NCBI RefSeq assembly: GCF_024734665.1 | Contig: NZ_CP102931.1 | Coordinates: 7,203,501-7,267,500 of the forward strand | Length of the DNA: 64,000 nucleotides | DNA from: Variovorax paradoxus | GTDB taxonomy: Bacteria > Pseudomonadota > Gammaproteobacteria > Burkholderiales > Burkholderiaceae_C | Reading direction: 5' to 3' | Shown here: one piece after another, positions 50,509 through 59,308 of the stretch | Layout of the letters: each line of letters begins with the position of its first letter | How positions within the stretch are numbered: position 1 is the stretch's first letter | The notes under the pieces: model-generated | Database searches by the model: none | Told to the model about the DNA's origin: nothing | The model's input: only the letters and a program-made list of their open reading frames with translations | Translations under genes and position numbers: made by a program

Positions 50509-51237
50509 ATGGAATTCGTCACCCCCGCTCCCAGTGCCAAGAGCCTGGCAACCCAGGCCTTCGAGCGCCTGCGCGCCGATATCCTCGGAGGCCAGTTGCG
50601 ACCCGAGATGCGGTTGCGCATCCAGGCGCTGTCCGAGCGTTATGGCATCGGCCCCACGGCCATCCGCGAGGCCCTGTCCCGCCTCGTGACCGATGGCCTT
50701 GTCGAGGTGCAAGACCAGCGGGGCTTCTGCGTCGCCAGCGTGTCGCGCGAGGAGCTGACAGACCTCACGCGCACCCGCATCGAGGTGGAATCACTCGCAC
50801 TGCACGGCGCGATCGCGGACGGCGATCTGGAATGGGAGTCCGGCATCCTGTCCGCCTTTCACCGGCTGTCGAAGACGCCCGTGCCCTCCTCACCCGAGCT
50901 GCATGCCCCATGGGCGGCGGCGCATCGACAGTTCCACGAAGCCTTGGTTGCAGGCTGCTCATCGCAATGGACACTGCGCCTGTGCCGCCTGCTCTACGAC
51001 CAGTCCGAGCGCTACCGCAATCTGGCCGAACGCTACACCTCGCGGCAGAAACGCGACCCGATCGCCGAACACCGCGAAATGATGGACGCAGCCATTTCCC
51101 GACAGCCCGACAAGGCGGTGCAACTGCTGCATGCGCATTTCTGGGAAACCACGGAAATCATCCTGCAGGCGGTCTTCGGCGATGGCGGCAAGAACCAGGC
51201 AAAGCCAGCACACGCGCGGAAAGAGCGCGGCAGTTGA
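50509..51237 (+). CDS. GntR family regulator, FadR/FCD type
   Basis: A 242-residue regulator starting at ATG 50509. The winged helix covers residues about 11-78: QAFERLRADILGGQLRPEMRLRIQALSERYGIGPTAIREALSRLVTDGLVEVQDQRGFCV, with the recognition helix in GPTAIREALSRL. The FCD ligand domain follows, with metal-site histidines in AAHRQFHEALVAG and AEHREMMDAAI. It is divergent from the dioxygenase-FAH-aldehyde dehydrogenase operon and should repress it until the substrate or an intermediate binds. The C-terminus ends in a short basic tail. Confidence 0.92.
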   Translation: MEFVTPAPSAKSLATQAFERLRADILGGQLRPEMRLRIQALSERYGIGPTAIREALSRLVTDGLVEVQDQRGFCVASVSREELTDLTRTRIEVESLALHGAIADGDLEWESGILSAFHRLSKTPVPSSPELHAPWAAAHRQFHEALVAGCSSQWTLRLCRLLYDQSERYRNLAERYTSRQKRDPIAEHREMMDAAISRQPDKAVQLLHAHFWETTEIILQAVFGDGGKNQAKPAHARKERGS

Positions 51238-51579
51238 AGAAGAAAGGCGCTGCAGCCCGAAGTCGAGGCGTAGATCCTCGACTCTGGCAAACCCAGTAGG
51301 TGCGGCCGCCTACGCTGGCACCACCTGGCCAAGGTGGTCACCGCGCGACCCCTTCTTGCGGAGTGCGACGTGCCTGGCACCTTCGTGGCGGCGATTGATT
51401 TCACATTAACCTGGCCCGAACGCCCATCTCGTGCACAGGTGACACCGCATCCAAGCTGGCAGCGGCCAGGAACGCGACAACGGCGATTAAATATACAGTA
51501 ATGTACCGAAATGAATTTCAGTCATAGTGAATTTTCAATTAAAACAGTCAGAGTTGTATAAAAATAAGGACGCCCGCAG
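51238..51579. other. 342-base intergenic region with inverted repeats and a promoter for the TetR gene
   Basis: No gene is seen. ACCACC (51320-51325) pairs with GGTGGT (51333-51338), a possible terminator or operator after the GntR gene. The last 100 bases are AT-rich. GAAAT-GA-ATTTC (51508-51519) is a perfect short palindrome. TTCAAT (51534-51539), 17 bases, TATAAA (51557-51562) is a fair sigma-70 promoter that would give a very short leader before the ATG at 51580. The palindrome lies just upstream of this promoter and may be the autoregulatory operator of the TetR protein. Confidence 0.45.
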
Positions 51580-52203
51580 ATGCGAGTAAAGACCGAAGCA
51601 AAGCGCGATGCCATCGTCCAGGTGGCATCGGAAGTCTTCAGGGAACTGGGGTTCAAGGGGGCCTCCATCGTGGAGATCGCCGCGCGCGTGGGCGGCTCCA
51701 GGGCAACGCTCTACGGCTATTTCAGCTCCAAGGAGGAGTTGTTCGTTGCCGTGATCCACGCCTCTGCAAGCAAACACTTCGGCCCCATCTTCACGGCGCT
51801 GGCGCAGGAGGGCGAGGACGACCTTGCGCAGGTGCTACAGCGCTTCGGCGAGAAGGTCCTGGCCGTGGTGTGCTCGCAAGAGGTCATCCAGGCGCACAGG
51901 GCGGTGATCGCCGAATCCGGCCGCAGCGACATCGGGCGGCTTTTCTACGAGGGCGGGCCCAAGAAGGGCGTGACCGCGATGGCAGACTTCCTGGCCCAGC
52001 AGATGCACAAGGGCCGGCTGCGGCCGGCCGACCCTGTCTTGGCGGCACACGATCTGATGAGCCTTCTCGATTCGCAGACCGTCAAGCCGAGCCTGTTTGG
52101 CATCCAGGGGCCGTTGACCCGCAAGGAACTTCGTGAGGCGACGCGGCACGCCGTGCAGGTGTTTCTTGGCGGATACGCTGCAGGAGGCAAGACCGCCGAG
52201 TGA
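51580..52203 (+). CDS. TetR/AcrR family regulator
   Basis: A 207-residue regulator. The N-terminal helix-turn-helix covers residues about 8-52 (RDAIVQVASEVFRELGFKGASIVEIAARVGGSRATLYGYFSSKEELF), ending in the family's YGYFSSKEELF. The C-terminal part matches the AefR-like domain (QVIQAHRAVIAESGR region and the final AVQVFLGGY helix), which is common among regulators of efflux and lipid genes. Its targets are not evident: neither neighbour is in an operon with it, and the region downstream is a decayed scar. It may act on a distant locus or may have lost its partner gene. Confidence 0.9.
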   Translation: MRVKTEAKRDAIVQVASEVFRELGFKGASIVEIAARVGGSRATLYGYFSSKEELFVAVIHASASKHFGPIFTALAQEGEDDLAQVLQRFGEKVLAVVCSQEVIQAHRAVIAESGRSDIGRLFYEGGPKKGVTAMADFLAQQMHKGRLRPADPVLAAHDLMSLLDSQTVKPSLFGIQGPLTRKELREATRHAVQVFLGGYAAGGKTAE

Positions 52204-52210
52204 AAAGCCT

Positions 52211-52237
52211 GCAGCCCGCTCGGGCTGCTCTTTCGTT
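52211..52237 (+). terminator. Intrinsic terminator after the TetR gene
   Basis: GCAGCCCG (52211-52218) and CGGGCTGC (52221-52228) form a perfect eight-base-pair GC-rich stem with a two-base loop, followed by TCTTTCGTT. It begins seven bases after the TetR stop codon. Confidence 0.7.
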
Positions 52238-52353
52238 GAATGAGCTATGCATTGCGACCGAGACTGCCGCCTGCGGTATCAAGTAAGCCGAGGTTTTTTG
52301 GGGATGCTGTGGTTTGATGAAATCTCCACGCGCATTGTTCCAAGGTGCTTGCC

Positions 52354-52461
52354 TCAGGCCTTCGCCAGCGCAGCAATCTCCGTCGCGCCGAGCGCGCCGC
52401 TGTAGAGGCGCAAATCGTCCAAGCGCCCTTGCAGATCGGGTTCGCTGGAATACTGCGATGC
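52354..52461 (-). pseudogene. C-terminal remnant of a LamG/concanavalin-like protein
   Basis: On the minus strand the bases encode about 34 residues ending at a stop at 52354-52356. They include QGRLDDLRLYSGAL followed by ATEIAALAKA. This run is typical of the last strand and tail of LamG or concanavalin-like domains of secreted or surface proteins. The rest of the protein is absent, and the sequence upstream of it changes abruptly into the repeats of an insertion-sequence end at 52463. The gene appears to have been cut by that element. Confidence 0.6.
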
Positions 52462-52462
52462 G

Positions 52463-52531
52463 TATTCCGGTCCGATCTGGGCACCTGTTCCGGTTCAATC
52501 TGAGCATCTGTTTCGATTCGACCTGAGCCCC
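52463..52531. repeat. Three tandem degenerate 23-base repeats, insertion-sequence end (IS21-like)
   Basis: Three units follow head to tail at 52463-52485, 52486-52508 and 52509-52531. They share the frame T-x-TT-C-G-x-T-x-x-x-C-T-G-x-G-C, with core variants TTCCGGTCCGATCTGGGC, TTCCGGTTCAATCTGAGC and TTTCGATTCGACCTGAGC. Multiple terminal repeats of this length are known from the ends of IS21-family elements, where the transposase binds. The relation to IS21 is recognised from pattern memory, not from a search. Confidence 0.6.
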
Positions 52532-52787
52532 AGCTCCAGGCTGTCCGATGAGGGTGCGTGAGGTGATCTTCTCCAAGGAGTACGTTTCCGGAAAGCAATC
52601 CCACCAGCTTTGCAGGCGGCTCTACTACTTCGAACCACCGGTATCGCGAGCACTTGCTGGGTTGGGGACTTTCGAAGCCCTGACTGTTGATTTCCATCCA
52701 GAAGTGACCCATTTGACACTCTGTTAGGAGCCTTTAAGACCCCAAGCCCGCCCGGTCACACACCCTTGCGCATAATTGACGCAAGCT
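52532..52787. mobile_element. Remainder of a decayed insertion sequence and oxyR upstream region
   Basis: Together with the repeats at 52463-52531, the bases up to about 52720 look like a deletion derivative of an insertion sequence. The far end reads TGACCCATTTGACA (near 52707-52720), similar to the outer ends of IS21-type elements. No transposase frame of useful length remains; the longest open frame (52548-52727, 59 codons) shows nothing recognisable. From 52721 onward the bases belong to the oxyR upstream region, with CATAAT at 52771 as a possible -10 element. Confidence 0.4.
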
Positions 52788-53753
52788 ATGACTCTCACCG
52801 AACTCAAATACATCGTCGCAGTAGCCCGCGAACGGCACTTCGGCAAGGCGGCCGAGGCCTGCTACGTTTCACAGCCGACCCTCTCGGTCGCTATCAAGAA
52901 GCTCGAGGACGAACTCGAAGTCAAGCTCTTCGAGCGCAGCGCCGGCGAAGTGACCGTCACGCCGCTGGGCGAGCAGATCGTGCAGCAGGCGCAGAGCGTG
53001 CTCGACCAGGCGGCCAGCATCAAGGAAATTGCCAAGCGCGGCAAAGATCCGCTGGCAGGCCCGCTGAACCTGGGCGTGATCTACACCATCGGGCCGTACC
53101 TGCTGCCCGACCTCGTGCGCCAGGTGATCGCGCGCACGCCGCAGATGCCACTGGTGCTGCAGGAGAACTTCACCGCCAAGCTGCTCGAGATGCTGCGCGC
53201 CGGCGAGATCGACTGTGCCATCATGGCCGAGCCCTTTCCCGACACCGGCCTCGCGATGGCGCCGCTGTACGACGAGCCCTTCATGGCGGCGCTGCCCAAC
53301 AAGCACAAGTTCGCCGACCGCGAATCGATCACCTCCGAAGAGCTGCAGAGCGAAACCATGCTGCTGCTGGGCACCGGCCACTGCTTCCGCGACCACGTGC
53401 TGGAAGTGTGCCCGGAGTTCGCGCGTTTCTCCAGCAATGCCGAAGGCATCCGCAAGAGCTTCGAAGGCTCGTCGCTCGAAACCATCAAGCACATGGTGGC
53501 CTCGGGCATGGGCGTGACGCTGGTGCCGCGCCTGTCGGTGCCGGCCGAGGCGATCAAGCCCAAGGTCAAGGGCCGCAAGGAGCCCGAGCAGATGGTGCGC
53601 TACCTGCCGGTGCGCGATGCGCACGACCGCGACCCGCCAACGCGCCGCGTGGTGCTCGCATGGCGGCGCACCTTCACACGCTACGAGGCGATTGCGGCGC
53701 TGCGCAACGCGATCTATGCGTGCGAGCTGCCGGGCGTCAAGCGCCTGTCGTAG
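52788..53753 (+). CDS. oxyR: Hydrogen peroxide-sensing LysR-type regulator OxyR
   Basis: A 321-residue LysR-type regulator. ATG 52788 is chosen over a TTG at 52776 because the protein then begins MTLTELKYIVAVARERHF, the usual OxyR start. With this start the redox cysteines fall at C199 (TGHCFRDHVLEVC) and C208, the same numbers as in E. coli OxyR. The winged helix is at about residues 3-60 (FGKAAEACYVSQPTLSVAIKKLE). Peroxide forms the C199-C208 disulfide and switches on defence genes. The next gene is dps, a classical OxyR target. Confidence 0.96.
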   Translation: MTLTELKYIVAVARERHFGKAAEACYVSQPTLSVAIKKLEDELEVKLFERSAGEVTVTPLGEQIVQQAQSVLDQAASIKEIAKRGKDPLAGPLNLGVIYTIGPYLLPDLVRQVIARTPQMPLVLQENFTAKLLEMLRAGEIDCAIMAEPFPDTGLAMAPLYDEPFMAALPNKHKFADRESITSEELQSETMLLLGTGHCFRDHVLEVCPEFARFSSNAEGIRKSFEGSSLETIKHMVASGMGVTLVPRLSVPAEAIKPKVKGRKEPEQMVRYLPVRDAHDRDPPTRRVVLAWRRTFTRYEAIAALRNAIYACELPGVKRLS

Positions 53754-53846
53754 ATCGCTGGGATAGAGTCACGCTGTTGCGAAGCTGCTTGCCGGCTTTC
53801 AGAATCCAGGTGTTCTCCCCTCCAAATTGAAGAAAGACCTTCCGCC

Positions 53847-54422
53847 ATGGCCAAAGCCTCGAAGAAATCATCGTCTACTTCCTCTGCCGGCAAGGTGCCC
53901 AAGAAGGGCGGCGCGGTGGTCGCGCAGGAGTCGGGCAGCCGCAATGCGCCGATCATCAACATCGGCATCGAGCGCCAGGACCGCGCCGCCATCGCCGAAG
54001 GCCTGAGCCGCGTGCTGGCCGACACCTACACGCTCTACCTCACCACGCACAACTTCCACTGGAACGTGACGGGCCCGCATTTCAATTCGCTGCATGCGAT
54101 GTTCATGGGCCAGTACACCGAGCTGTGGGGCGCCACCGACGTACTGGCCGAGCGCATCCGCGCCCTCGGCCACTACGCGCCGGGCTCGTACGCCGAGTTC
54201 AGCAAGATCGCCACCGTGCCCGACGTGCCGCAGACCCCGCCCAAGGCAATGGAGATGGTGCGCATCCTGGTGAAGGGCCACGAAACCGTGTCGCGCATCG
54301 CGCGCGAATTCATTCCGGTCGCCGAAGAAGCCGGCGACGACCCGACGGCTGACATGCTGACCGCGCGCTGCACGGTGCACGATCAAACGGCCTGGATGCT
54401 GCGTTCGCTCCTTGAAGACTGA
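53847..54422 (+). CDS. dps: Dps/ferritin-like DNA-binding protein from starved cells
   Basis: A 191-residue mini-ferritin. A lysine- and serine-rich N-terminal tail of about 30 residues ([14 protein letters not shown]) probably binds DNA. The ferroxidase helices carry [20 protein letters not shown] and the acidic partner segment [14 protein letters not shown]. It would form a twelve-subunit shell that stores iron with hydrogen peroxide as oxidant and protects DNA. It lies 93 bases after oxyR on the same strand and is expected to be under OxyR control. The last bases overlap the ubiA frame. Confidence 0.95.
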   Translation: MAKASKKSSSTSSAGKVPKKGGAVVAQESGSRNAPIINIGIERQDRAAIAEGLSRVLADTYTLYLTTHNFHWNVTGPHFNSLHAMFMGQYTELWGATDVLAERIRALGHYAPGSYAEFSKIATVPDVPQTPPKAMEMVRILVKGHETVSRIAREFIPVAEEAGDDPTADMLTARCTVHDQTAWMLRSLLED

Positions 54423-55311
54423 ATCCGCTCCCCCCGTCACTGCGCCCGCGCCTCCTCGCGGGCGTTTTGCGTTGTACCTCGACCTGATCCGCTGGAACCG
54501 TCCGGCGGGCTGGCTGCTGCTGCTGTGGCCCACTCTTGGCGCGCTCTGGTTCGCGGCGGGCGGCTGGCCGGGCTGGCATTTGCTGATCGTGTTCACGCTC
54601 GGCACCTTCCTTATGCGCAGCGCGGGCTGCTGCGTCAACGACGTGGCCGACCGCGACTTCGACCGTCATGTGAAGCGCACGGCGCAACGGCCCGTCACCA
54701 GCGGCGCGATGTCGGTCAGGGAAGCGCTTGGGCTGGGCGTGGTGCTGGCACTGGCGGCCTTCGGCCTGGTGCTCACGACCAACCGCACGACGGTGCTGTG
54801 GTCGTTCGCGGCGCTGGCCATCACGCTGATCTATCCGTTTGCGAAGCGTTTTGTCTCGGTCCCGCAGGCGGTGCTGGGCATCGCCTTCAGCTTCGGCATT
54901 CCGATGGCCTTTGCGGCGGTGCAGTCGACCGTGCCGGTCTTTGCCGCGTGGCTGCTCGCAGGCAATCTGTTCTGGGTGCTGGCCTACGACACCGAGTACG
55001 CGATGGTCGATCGCGACGACGACCTCAAGATCGGCATGAAGACTTCGGCCATCACCTTCGGCCGCTTCGACGTGGCGGCAGTGATGGCGAGCTACGCGAT
55101 CTTTCTCGCGGTCTGGACTTGGGCTGGAGCGAGCCGTTCGCTGGGCGTGCTGTTCTACGTGGGCATTGCCGTGGCCGTGGCGCAGGCGCTGTGGCACTGG
55201 CGGTTGATTCGCGACCGCACACGCGAAGGCTGCTTCAAGGCCTTCCGCCTGAACCACTGGTTGGGCTTCACGGTGTTTGCCGGCGTCGTGGCCGGCTACG
55301 CCGTTCGCTGA
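54412..55311 (+). CDS. ubiA: 4-hydroxybenzoate octaprenyltransferase UbiA
   Basis: A 299-residue membrane prenyltransferase of ubiquinone synthesis. The two aspartate-rich motifs that bind magnesium and prenyl diphosphate are [15 protein letters not shown] (about 76-90) and [16 protein letters not shown]. There are about eight hydrophobic helices, starting with the typical [20 protein letters not shown]. The start is weak: a TTG at 54412 that overlaps the dps stop is the only in-frame choice giving a full first helix, and no good ribosome binding site is seen, so translation may depend on coupling to dps. It joins the polyprenyl chain to 4-hydroxybenzoate at the membrane. Confidence 0.92.
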   Translation: MKTESAPPVTAPAPPRGRFALYLDLIRWNRPAGWLLLLWPTLGALWFAAGGWPGWHLLIVFTLGTFLMRSAGCCVNDVADRDFDRHVKRTAQRPVTSGAMSVREALGLGVVLALAAFGLVLTTNRTTVLWSFAALAITLIYPFAKRFVSVPQAVLGIAFSFGIPMAFAAVQSTVPVFAAWLLAGNLFWVLAYDTEYAMVDRDDDLKIGMKTSAITFGRFDVAAVMASYAIFLAVWTWAGASRSLGVLFYVGIAVAVAQALWHWRLIRDRTREGCFKAFRLNHWLGFTVFAGVVAGYAVR

Positions 55312-55319
55312 GAGAGCGC

Positions 55320-55790
55320 ATGCTGGAACGACTGAAGCAGAAGATCGGCCAGGAGGGCTTCTCCGAATGGCACCGCATCACGCAGGAGATGGTCGATCGC
55401 TACTCGGAGCTGTCGGGCGACGGCGAGGGCGAGTGGATTCACCTCGACCCCGAGCGCGCGGCGCGTGAGGCGGGCTACGGCGGCACCATCGTGCAGGGCT
55501 TCTTCCAGGTCTCGCACCTGATCCGGCTGACCGCCGAAGCCATGCGTACGCTGCTGCCCTTCGATTCGAACCATGCGCTCAACTACGGCTTCGACCGTCT
55601 GCGCTTCGTGCGGCCGATGCCGGTGGGCGCGCGCTTCAGGGCAAGGGTGCGCATCGCGGAAGTGACGCCCAAGCCCGGCAACAGCTTTCTGCTGAAGGAA
55701 GAAGTCTGGCTCGAGCTGGAGGACGGCACGGTCACGCTGGCCGCCGAATGGCTGTTCTTCCTCGGGCCGCGCGCGCTGCCCGAGGCCTGA
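55320..55790 (+). CDS. MaoC-like (R)-hydratase, NodN type
   Basis: A 156-residue hot-dog fold protein starting at ATG 55320, eight bases after the ubiA stop. The family core reads YSELSGDGEGEWIHLDPERAAREAGYGGTIVQGFF. The histidine of the WIHLDPERA run is the catalytic-type residue. The loop between the aspartate and histidine is two residues longer than in typical MaoC proteins. Such proteins hydrate enoyl-CoA thioesters or act as dehydratase components. The function here is not obvious; the gene follows ubiA closely but is not known to belong to ubiquinone synthesis. Confidence 0.85.
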   Translation: MLERLKQKIGQEGFSEWHRITQEMVDRYSELSGDGEGEWIHLDPERAAREAGYGGTIVQGFFQVSHLIRLTAEAMRTLLPFDSNHALNYGFDRLRFVRPMPVGARFRARVRIAEVTPKPGNSFLLKEEVWLELEDGTVTLAAEWLFFLGPRALPEA

Positions 55791-55792
55791 AA

Positions 55793-56650
55793 TCAGTCGC
55801 GGCCGAATTCCTCGCCCAGCTCGGCGGCGCGCTTCTGTGCTGCACGGATCGCGGTCTTGAATTGCGCCTTCACGTCGGCAGCCTGCAGCGAGGTGATGGC
55901 CGCGTAGGTCGTGCCGCCCTTGGAGGTCACGCGTTCGCGCAGCACCGATGGTGGCTCGGTTGCACTGTGCGCCAGTGCCGAGGCGCCAGTGAAGGTGCCG
56001 ATGGCCAGCCGCTGCGCCTGGTCGGGCGTGAGGCCCATCTCGACGCCGGCTTCGGTCATCGCCTCGATGAAATAGAACACGTACGCCGGGCCCGAGCCGG
56101 ACATGGCGGTCACGGCGTCGAGCGCCGGTTCGGCATCGACCCAGATCAGTTCACCGGTGGGCGCCAGCAACTTCGCGACCGTCGAGCGGTCGGTGCTCTC
56201 GACGCCGGGGCGGGCGAAAAGGCCCGTCATGCCCTTGCCCACCAGCGCGGGCGTGTTGGGCATGGCGCGCACCACGCGTTCCGTGCCCAGCCAGCGGGCG
56301 ATGCTGCCGGACGGAATGCCCGCGGCCACGCTCAGGTGCAGGGCGTCTTCGGCAAAGTCGCGCACCGCGCGGGCGGCTTCGGCAAAGGTCTGGGGCTTGA
56401 CCGCCCACACCACCACGCCGCAGCGCGACAAGGCCTCGCCCGCCTCGGCCTTCGCGACGATGCCGAAGGACTGGGCCAGCTTCGTGCGGGCCTCCTCGAA
56501 GGGCTCGACCACCTCGAACGCATCCGCCGGGGTGCCTTGCTGGATCAGCCCGCCGATGATGGCGCTGGCCATGTTGCCGCCTCCGATGAAGGCGACGGGG
56601 GGCAGCGGCGCGGGGCCGGTGCGGGGCAGGAAGGTCACGGCGATGGTCAT
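55793..56650 (-). CDS. proC: Pyrroline-5-carboxylate reductase ProC
   Basis: A 285-residue enzyme that performs the last step of proline synthesis with NAD(P)H. ATG 56650 overlaps the stop of the phytase-like gene by four bases. The dinucleotide fold starts with VAFIGGGNMASAIIGGL. The family signatures are VVRAMPNTPALVGKGMTGLF and the proline-binding helix AVTAMSGSGPAYVFYFIEAMTEAGVEMGL. It is convergent with the MaoC-like gene, with stop codons only two bases apart. It lies in an operon with the preceding esterase-like gene. Confidence 0.94.
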   Translation of the reverse strand: MTIAVTFLPRTGPAPLPPVAFIGGGNMASAIIGGLIQQGTPADAFEVVEPFEEARTKLAQSFGIVAKAEAGEALSRCGVVVWAVKPQTFAEAARAVRDFAEDALHLSVAAGIPSGSIARWLGTERVVRAMPNTPALVGKGMTGLFARPGVESTDRSTVAKLLAPTGELIWVDAEPALDAVTAMSGSGPAYVFYFIEAMTEAGVEMGLTPDQAQRLAIGTFTGASALAHSATEPPSVLRERVTSKGGTTYAAITSLQAADVKAQFKTAIRAAQKRAAELGEEFGRD

Positions 56651-57819
56651 GGTCGGTCGGCGTATTCGAAGGCTGCGAACTGGGTGATTTGAAGCGGATT
56701 GAAATTGTCGTCGCTCACGACCACCAGCATGCGCTTGCCGTTCGGCAGGGGTGGCCCCCAGCACATGCCTTCGGTGTTGTCGAGGCGGGACAGGCCGAGC
56801 GCGGCGAAGTCGGCCACCAGCGTCTTGGCCGCCGGCCGGTGGTTGCCAGATGCCAGCGTGTCGACCGCAAGCACGTCGCTGGCGGCGCGGGTGTCGATTT
56901 CGTAGAGGCGCAGCGAGTTGCCGGCGCCGGTGGCGTAGGCGCGCTCCAGCACCAGCATGCGGTCGGCGTCGAGCATCAGGATCTCGCTTACGCCGTTGTC
57001 GGCGTAGCTGCCGGGAATCAGCGGGCGCAGCGGGATGGCGTCGGGTATGTAGGCGATCTGGCGGTCGGCCTGGCCGGTTTCCAGGTCGATCCGGCTAAAG
57101 CGGCAGGGGCCGCCGGGCGCGCTGGTGGTGGGCTCGGGACCGTCCTGGATCAGGGCGTTTTCCATCGCCAGCCAGGCGAAACGGCCGTCGGGGGTGAGGG
57201 TGACGCCTTCGAAGGCCAGGTTGTCGCGCGGGCCGCGGCGCTGGGCCGGGTCGGGCTGGAACATTGCCGGCATCGGGAATTCGCGCAGGAAGCGGCCGTC
57301 GCGGGCCGATTCGTACAGCGCAGGGCCGAAGCCGCGGGCGATGTCGCCTTCGCTGGTCCAGAGCAAGGTGTTGGTCGTGGGGCGCAGCCGCAGGGCTTCG
57401 GGGTCGGGCACGGGAAGCCCGTCGACCGCGTGGCGCCGGTTCGGCCAAGGCCCGCCGCCAGGGCGTTGCAGCTGCACCACGCCTGCCGGCTCGGGCTGTT
57501 GCTCGGCTTGCGGATGGGGCCAGCGGGCGATGTAGTAGCGTGCGGGCGCCAGGTCTGACCGGTCATCGCTGATGAGCAGGTACTCACCTCGGATCGGGTC
57601 GTAGTCGATGCCGGAGAGGCCGCCGACCACGGTACCTTCTATATGAAGGCGGTGCGGCCAGCGCGCCTCGCCAATGCGGCGCAGCCGGCCAGGGTCCGGA
57701 TTCGGAGTCGCGCTCTTGCAGCCAGCCAGGCCCAGCGCTGCCAGGGCGGCTCCGCCCGCCAGCAGGTGACGTCGCTGGAGCAATGAGGGCGAAAACGAGG
57801 ATTTCAGGGGCTGGCGCAC
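56647..57819 (-). CDS. Phytase-like esterase family lipoprotein
   Basis: A 390-residue exported protein starting with GTG at 57819, as no ATG is available. The N-terminus has twin arginines (LLQRRHLLAGG) and a lipobox-like LAGC near residue 34, suggesting a Tat-exported lipoprotein. The rest fits the phytase-like esterase family: VGGLSGIDYDPIRGEYLLISDD near the start of the propeller, NLAFEGVTLTPDGRFAWLAMENAL and the final NTEGMCWGPPLPNGKRMLVVVSDDNFN. The fold is probably a beta-propeller. The substrate is unknown. It overlaps proC, so the two are cotranscribed. It is divergent from the spc ribosomal operon. Confidence 0.82.
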   Translation of the reverse strand: MRQPLKSSFSPSLLQRRHLLAGGAALAALGLAGCKSATPNPDPGRLRRIGEARWPHRLHIEGTVVGGLSGIDYDPIRGEYLLISDDRSDLAPARYYIARWPHPQAEQQPEPAGVVQLQRPGGGPWPNRRHAVDGLPVPDPEALRLRPTTNTLLWTSEGDIARGFGPALYESARDGRFLREFPMPAMFQPDPAQRRGPRDNLAFEGVTLTPDGRFAWLAMENALIQDGPEPTTSAPGGPCRFSRIDLETGQADRQIAYIPDAIPLRPLIPGSYADNGVSEILMLDADRMLVLERAYATGAGNSLRLYEIDTRAASDVLAVDTLASGNHRPAAKTLVADFAALGLSRLDNTEGMCWGPPLPNGKRMLVVVSDDNFNPLQITQFAAFEYADRP

Positions 57820-57862
57820 GCCCCGGAGTCTAGTGGCAGCGCGAGATGGTGTAATGGGGTTG

Positions 57863-57919
57863 TTGACATCGGCATTAGTGCGTGCAACAATCGCGGGCTT
57901 CGCTTCTAAAAGGCGAAGC
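57863..57919 (+). promoter_or_regulatory. Promoter and leader stem-loop of the spc operon
   Basis: TTGACA (57863-57868), 17 bases, AACAAT (57886-57891) is a good sigma-70 promoter reading into rplN, placed about 140 bases upstream of it. Just downstream GCTTCGC (57897-57903) pairs with GCGAAGC (57913-57919), a hairpin near the start of the transcript that may influence leader stability or control. The presence of a strong promoter here fits the absence of the S10 operon immediately upstream. Confidence 0.65.
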
Positions 57920-58034
57920 TTTCAGCCCAAAGCGGAAGTGTCTCGAGTGGTTCGAGGCATGGACGACGGGCCCAAGACTGACCGCGGTGCCTCCCTCCTG
58001 GATGCACATCGGTACAAGTTGGGAATATCAAGAA

Positions 58035-58403
58035 ATGATCCAAACTGAATCCCGGCTCGAAGTGGCCGACAACACAGGCGCGAAATCCGTCCTGTGTATC
58101 AAGGTGCTCGGTGGCTCCAAGCGGCGTTATGCCAGCGTGGGCGACGTCATCAAGGTCAGCATCAAGGAAGCCGCTCCGCGTGGTCGCGTCAAAAAGGGCG
58201 AGATCTATAGTGCAGTGGTGGTCCGCACCGCCAAGGGCATCCGTCGCGCCGACGGCTCGCTCGTCAAGTTCGACGGCAACGCAGCAGTGTTGCTCAACGC
58301 CAAGCTGGAGCCCATCGGCACCCGCATCTTCGGACCGGTCACGCGCGAACTGCGCACCGAGAAGTTCATGAAGATCGTGTCGCTGGCACCTGAAGTTCTG
58401 TAA
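58035..58403 (+). CDS. rplN: 50S ribosomal protein L14
   Basis: A 122-residue protein starting [18 protein letters not shown], the invariant L14 beginning. It binds 23S rRNA near the 30S interface and contacts L19. The length is exactly that of the family. First gene of the spc operon here, directly behind its own promoter instead of following rpsQ as in E. coli, and followed by rplX after 13 bases. Confidence 0.99.
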   Translation: MIQTESRLEVADNTGAKSVLCIKVLGGSKRRYASVGDVIKVSIKEAAPRGRVKKGEIYSAVVVRTAKGIRRADGSLVKFDGNAAVLLNAKLEPIGTRIFGPVTRELRTEKFMKIVSLAPEVL

Positions 58404-58416
58404 GGACAACAACGCC

Positions 58417-58749
58417 ATGAACAAGATTCGCAAAGGCGACCAGGTCATCGTGTTGGCCGGTCGTGACAAGGGTAAGCGCGGCACCGTGTCGCTCCGCAAG
58501 GACGATTCGCACGTGCTCGTCGAAGGCATCAACGTCGTCAAGAAGCACACCAAGCCGAACCCGCTCAAGGGTACGACCGGTGGCATCGTCGAGAAGTCCA
58601 TGCCCATTCACCAATCCAACGTGGCGATCTTCAATGCTGCGACCGGCAAGGCCGATCGCGTGGGCATCAAGATCACCCAGGGTGCTGACGGCAAGCGCGT
58701 GGCTGTTCGCGTCTTCAAGTCCAGCGGCGACGAAATCAAGATCGCCTAA
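58417..58749 (+). CDS. rplX: 50S ribosomal protein L24
   Basis: A 110-residue protein with the KOW motif at its start ([19 protein letters not shown]) and the typical [15 protein letters not shown] block. It is one of the first proteins to bind 23S rRNA and starts assembly of the large subunit. Slightly longer than the E. coli protein. Lies between rplN and rplE with short gaps. Confidence 0.98.
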   Translation: MNKIRKGDQVIVLAGRDKGKRGTVSLRKDDSHVLVEGINVVKKHTKPNPLKGTTGGIVEKSMPIHQSNVAIFNAATGKADRVGIKITQGADGKRVAVRVFKSSGDEIKIA

Positions 58750-58760
58750 GAGGTACTCAC

Positions 58761-59300
58761 ATGGCACGTCTCCAACAACACTATCGCGAAAAGATCGCGA
58801 AAGACCTGACGGAAAAGTTCGGCTACAAGTCGCCGATGCAGGTTCCGCGCCTCACCAAGATCACCCTGAACATGGGTGTGGGTGAAGCAGTCGCCGACAA
58901 GAAGGTTCTCGACAACGCTGTCGCCGACCTGACCAAGATCGCTGGCCAGAAGCCCGTGGTCACCAAGTCGAAGAAGGCTATCGCCGGTTTCAAGATCCGC
59001 GAAAACCAGCCGATCGGCTGCATGGTCACGCTGCGTGGCGTGCAGATGTATGAGTTCCTGGACCGTTTCGTGACCATCGCGCTGCCGCGTGTTCGCGACT
59101 TCCGCGGCATTTCCGGCCGTGCGTTCGACGGCCGTGGCAACTACAACATCGGCGTCAAGGAACAGATCATTTTCCCTGAGATCGAGTACGACAAGGTCGA
59201 TGCCCTGCGCGGTCTCAATATCAGCATCACGACGACGGCCAAGACCGACGAAGAAGCCAAGGCGCTTCTCGCTGGTTTCCGTTTCCCGTTCAAGAACTGA
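58761..59300 (+). CDS. rplE: 50S ribosomal protein L5
   Basis: A 179-residue protein with the L5 marks [16 protein letters not shown] and [15 protein letters not shown] (here [15 protein letters not shown]). It binds 5S rRNA and forms part of the central protuberance. Standard length and position after rplX, followed by rpsN after eight bases. Confidence 0.98.
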   Translation: MARLQQHYREKIAKDLTEKFGYKSPMQVPRLTKITLNMGVGEAVADKKVLDNAVADLTKIAGQKPVVTKSKKAIAGFKIRENQPIGCMVTLRGVQMYEFLDRFVTIALPRVRDFRGISGRAFDGRGNYNIGVKEQIIFPEIEYDKVDALRGLNISITTTAKTDEEAKALLAGFRFPFKN

Positions 59301-59308
59301 GGTGATCT

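Noticed and set aside
52548..52727. 59-codon frame between the insertion-sequence repeats and oxyR
   Set aside because: No motif and no ribosome binding site; it lies in decayed mobile DNA and is best seen as chance.
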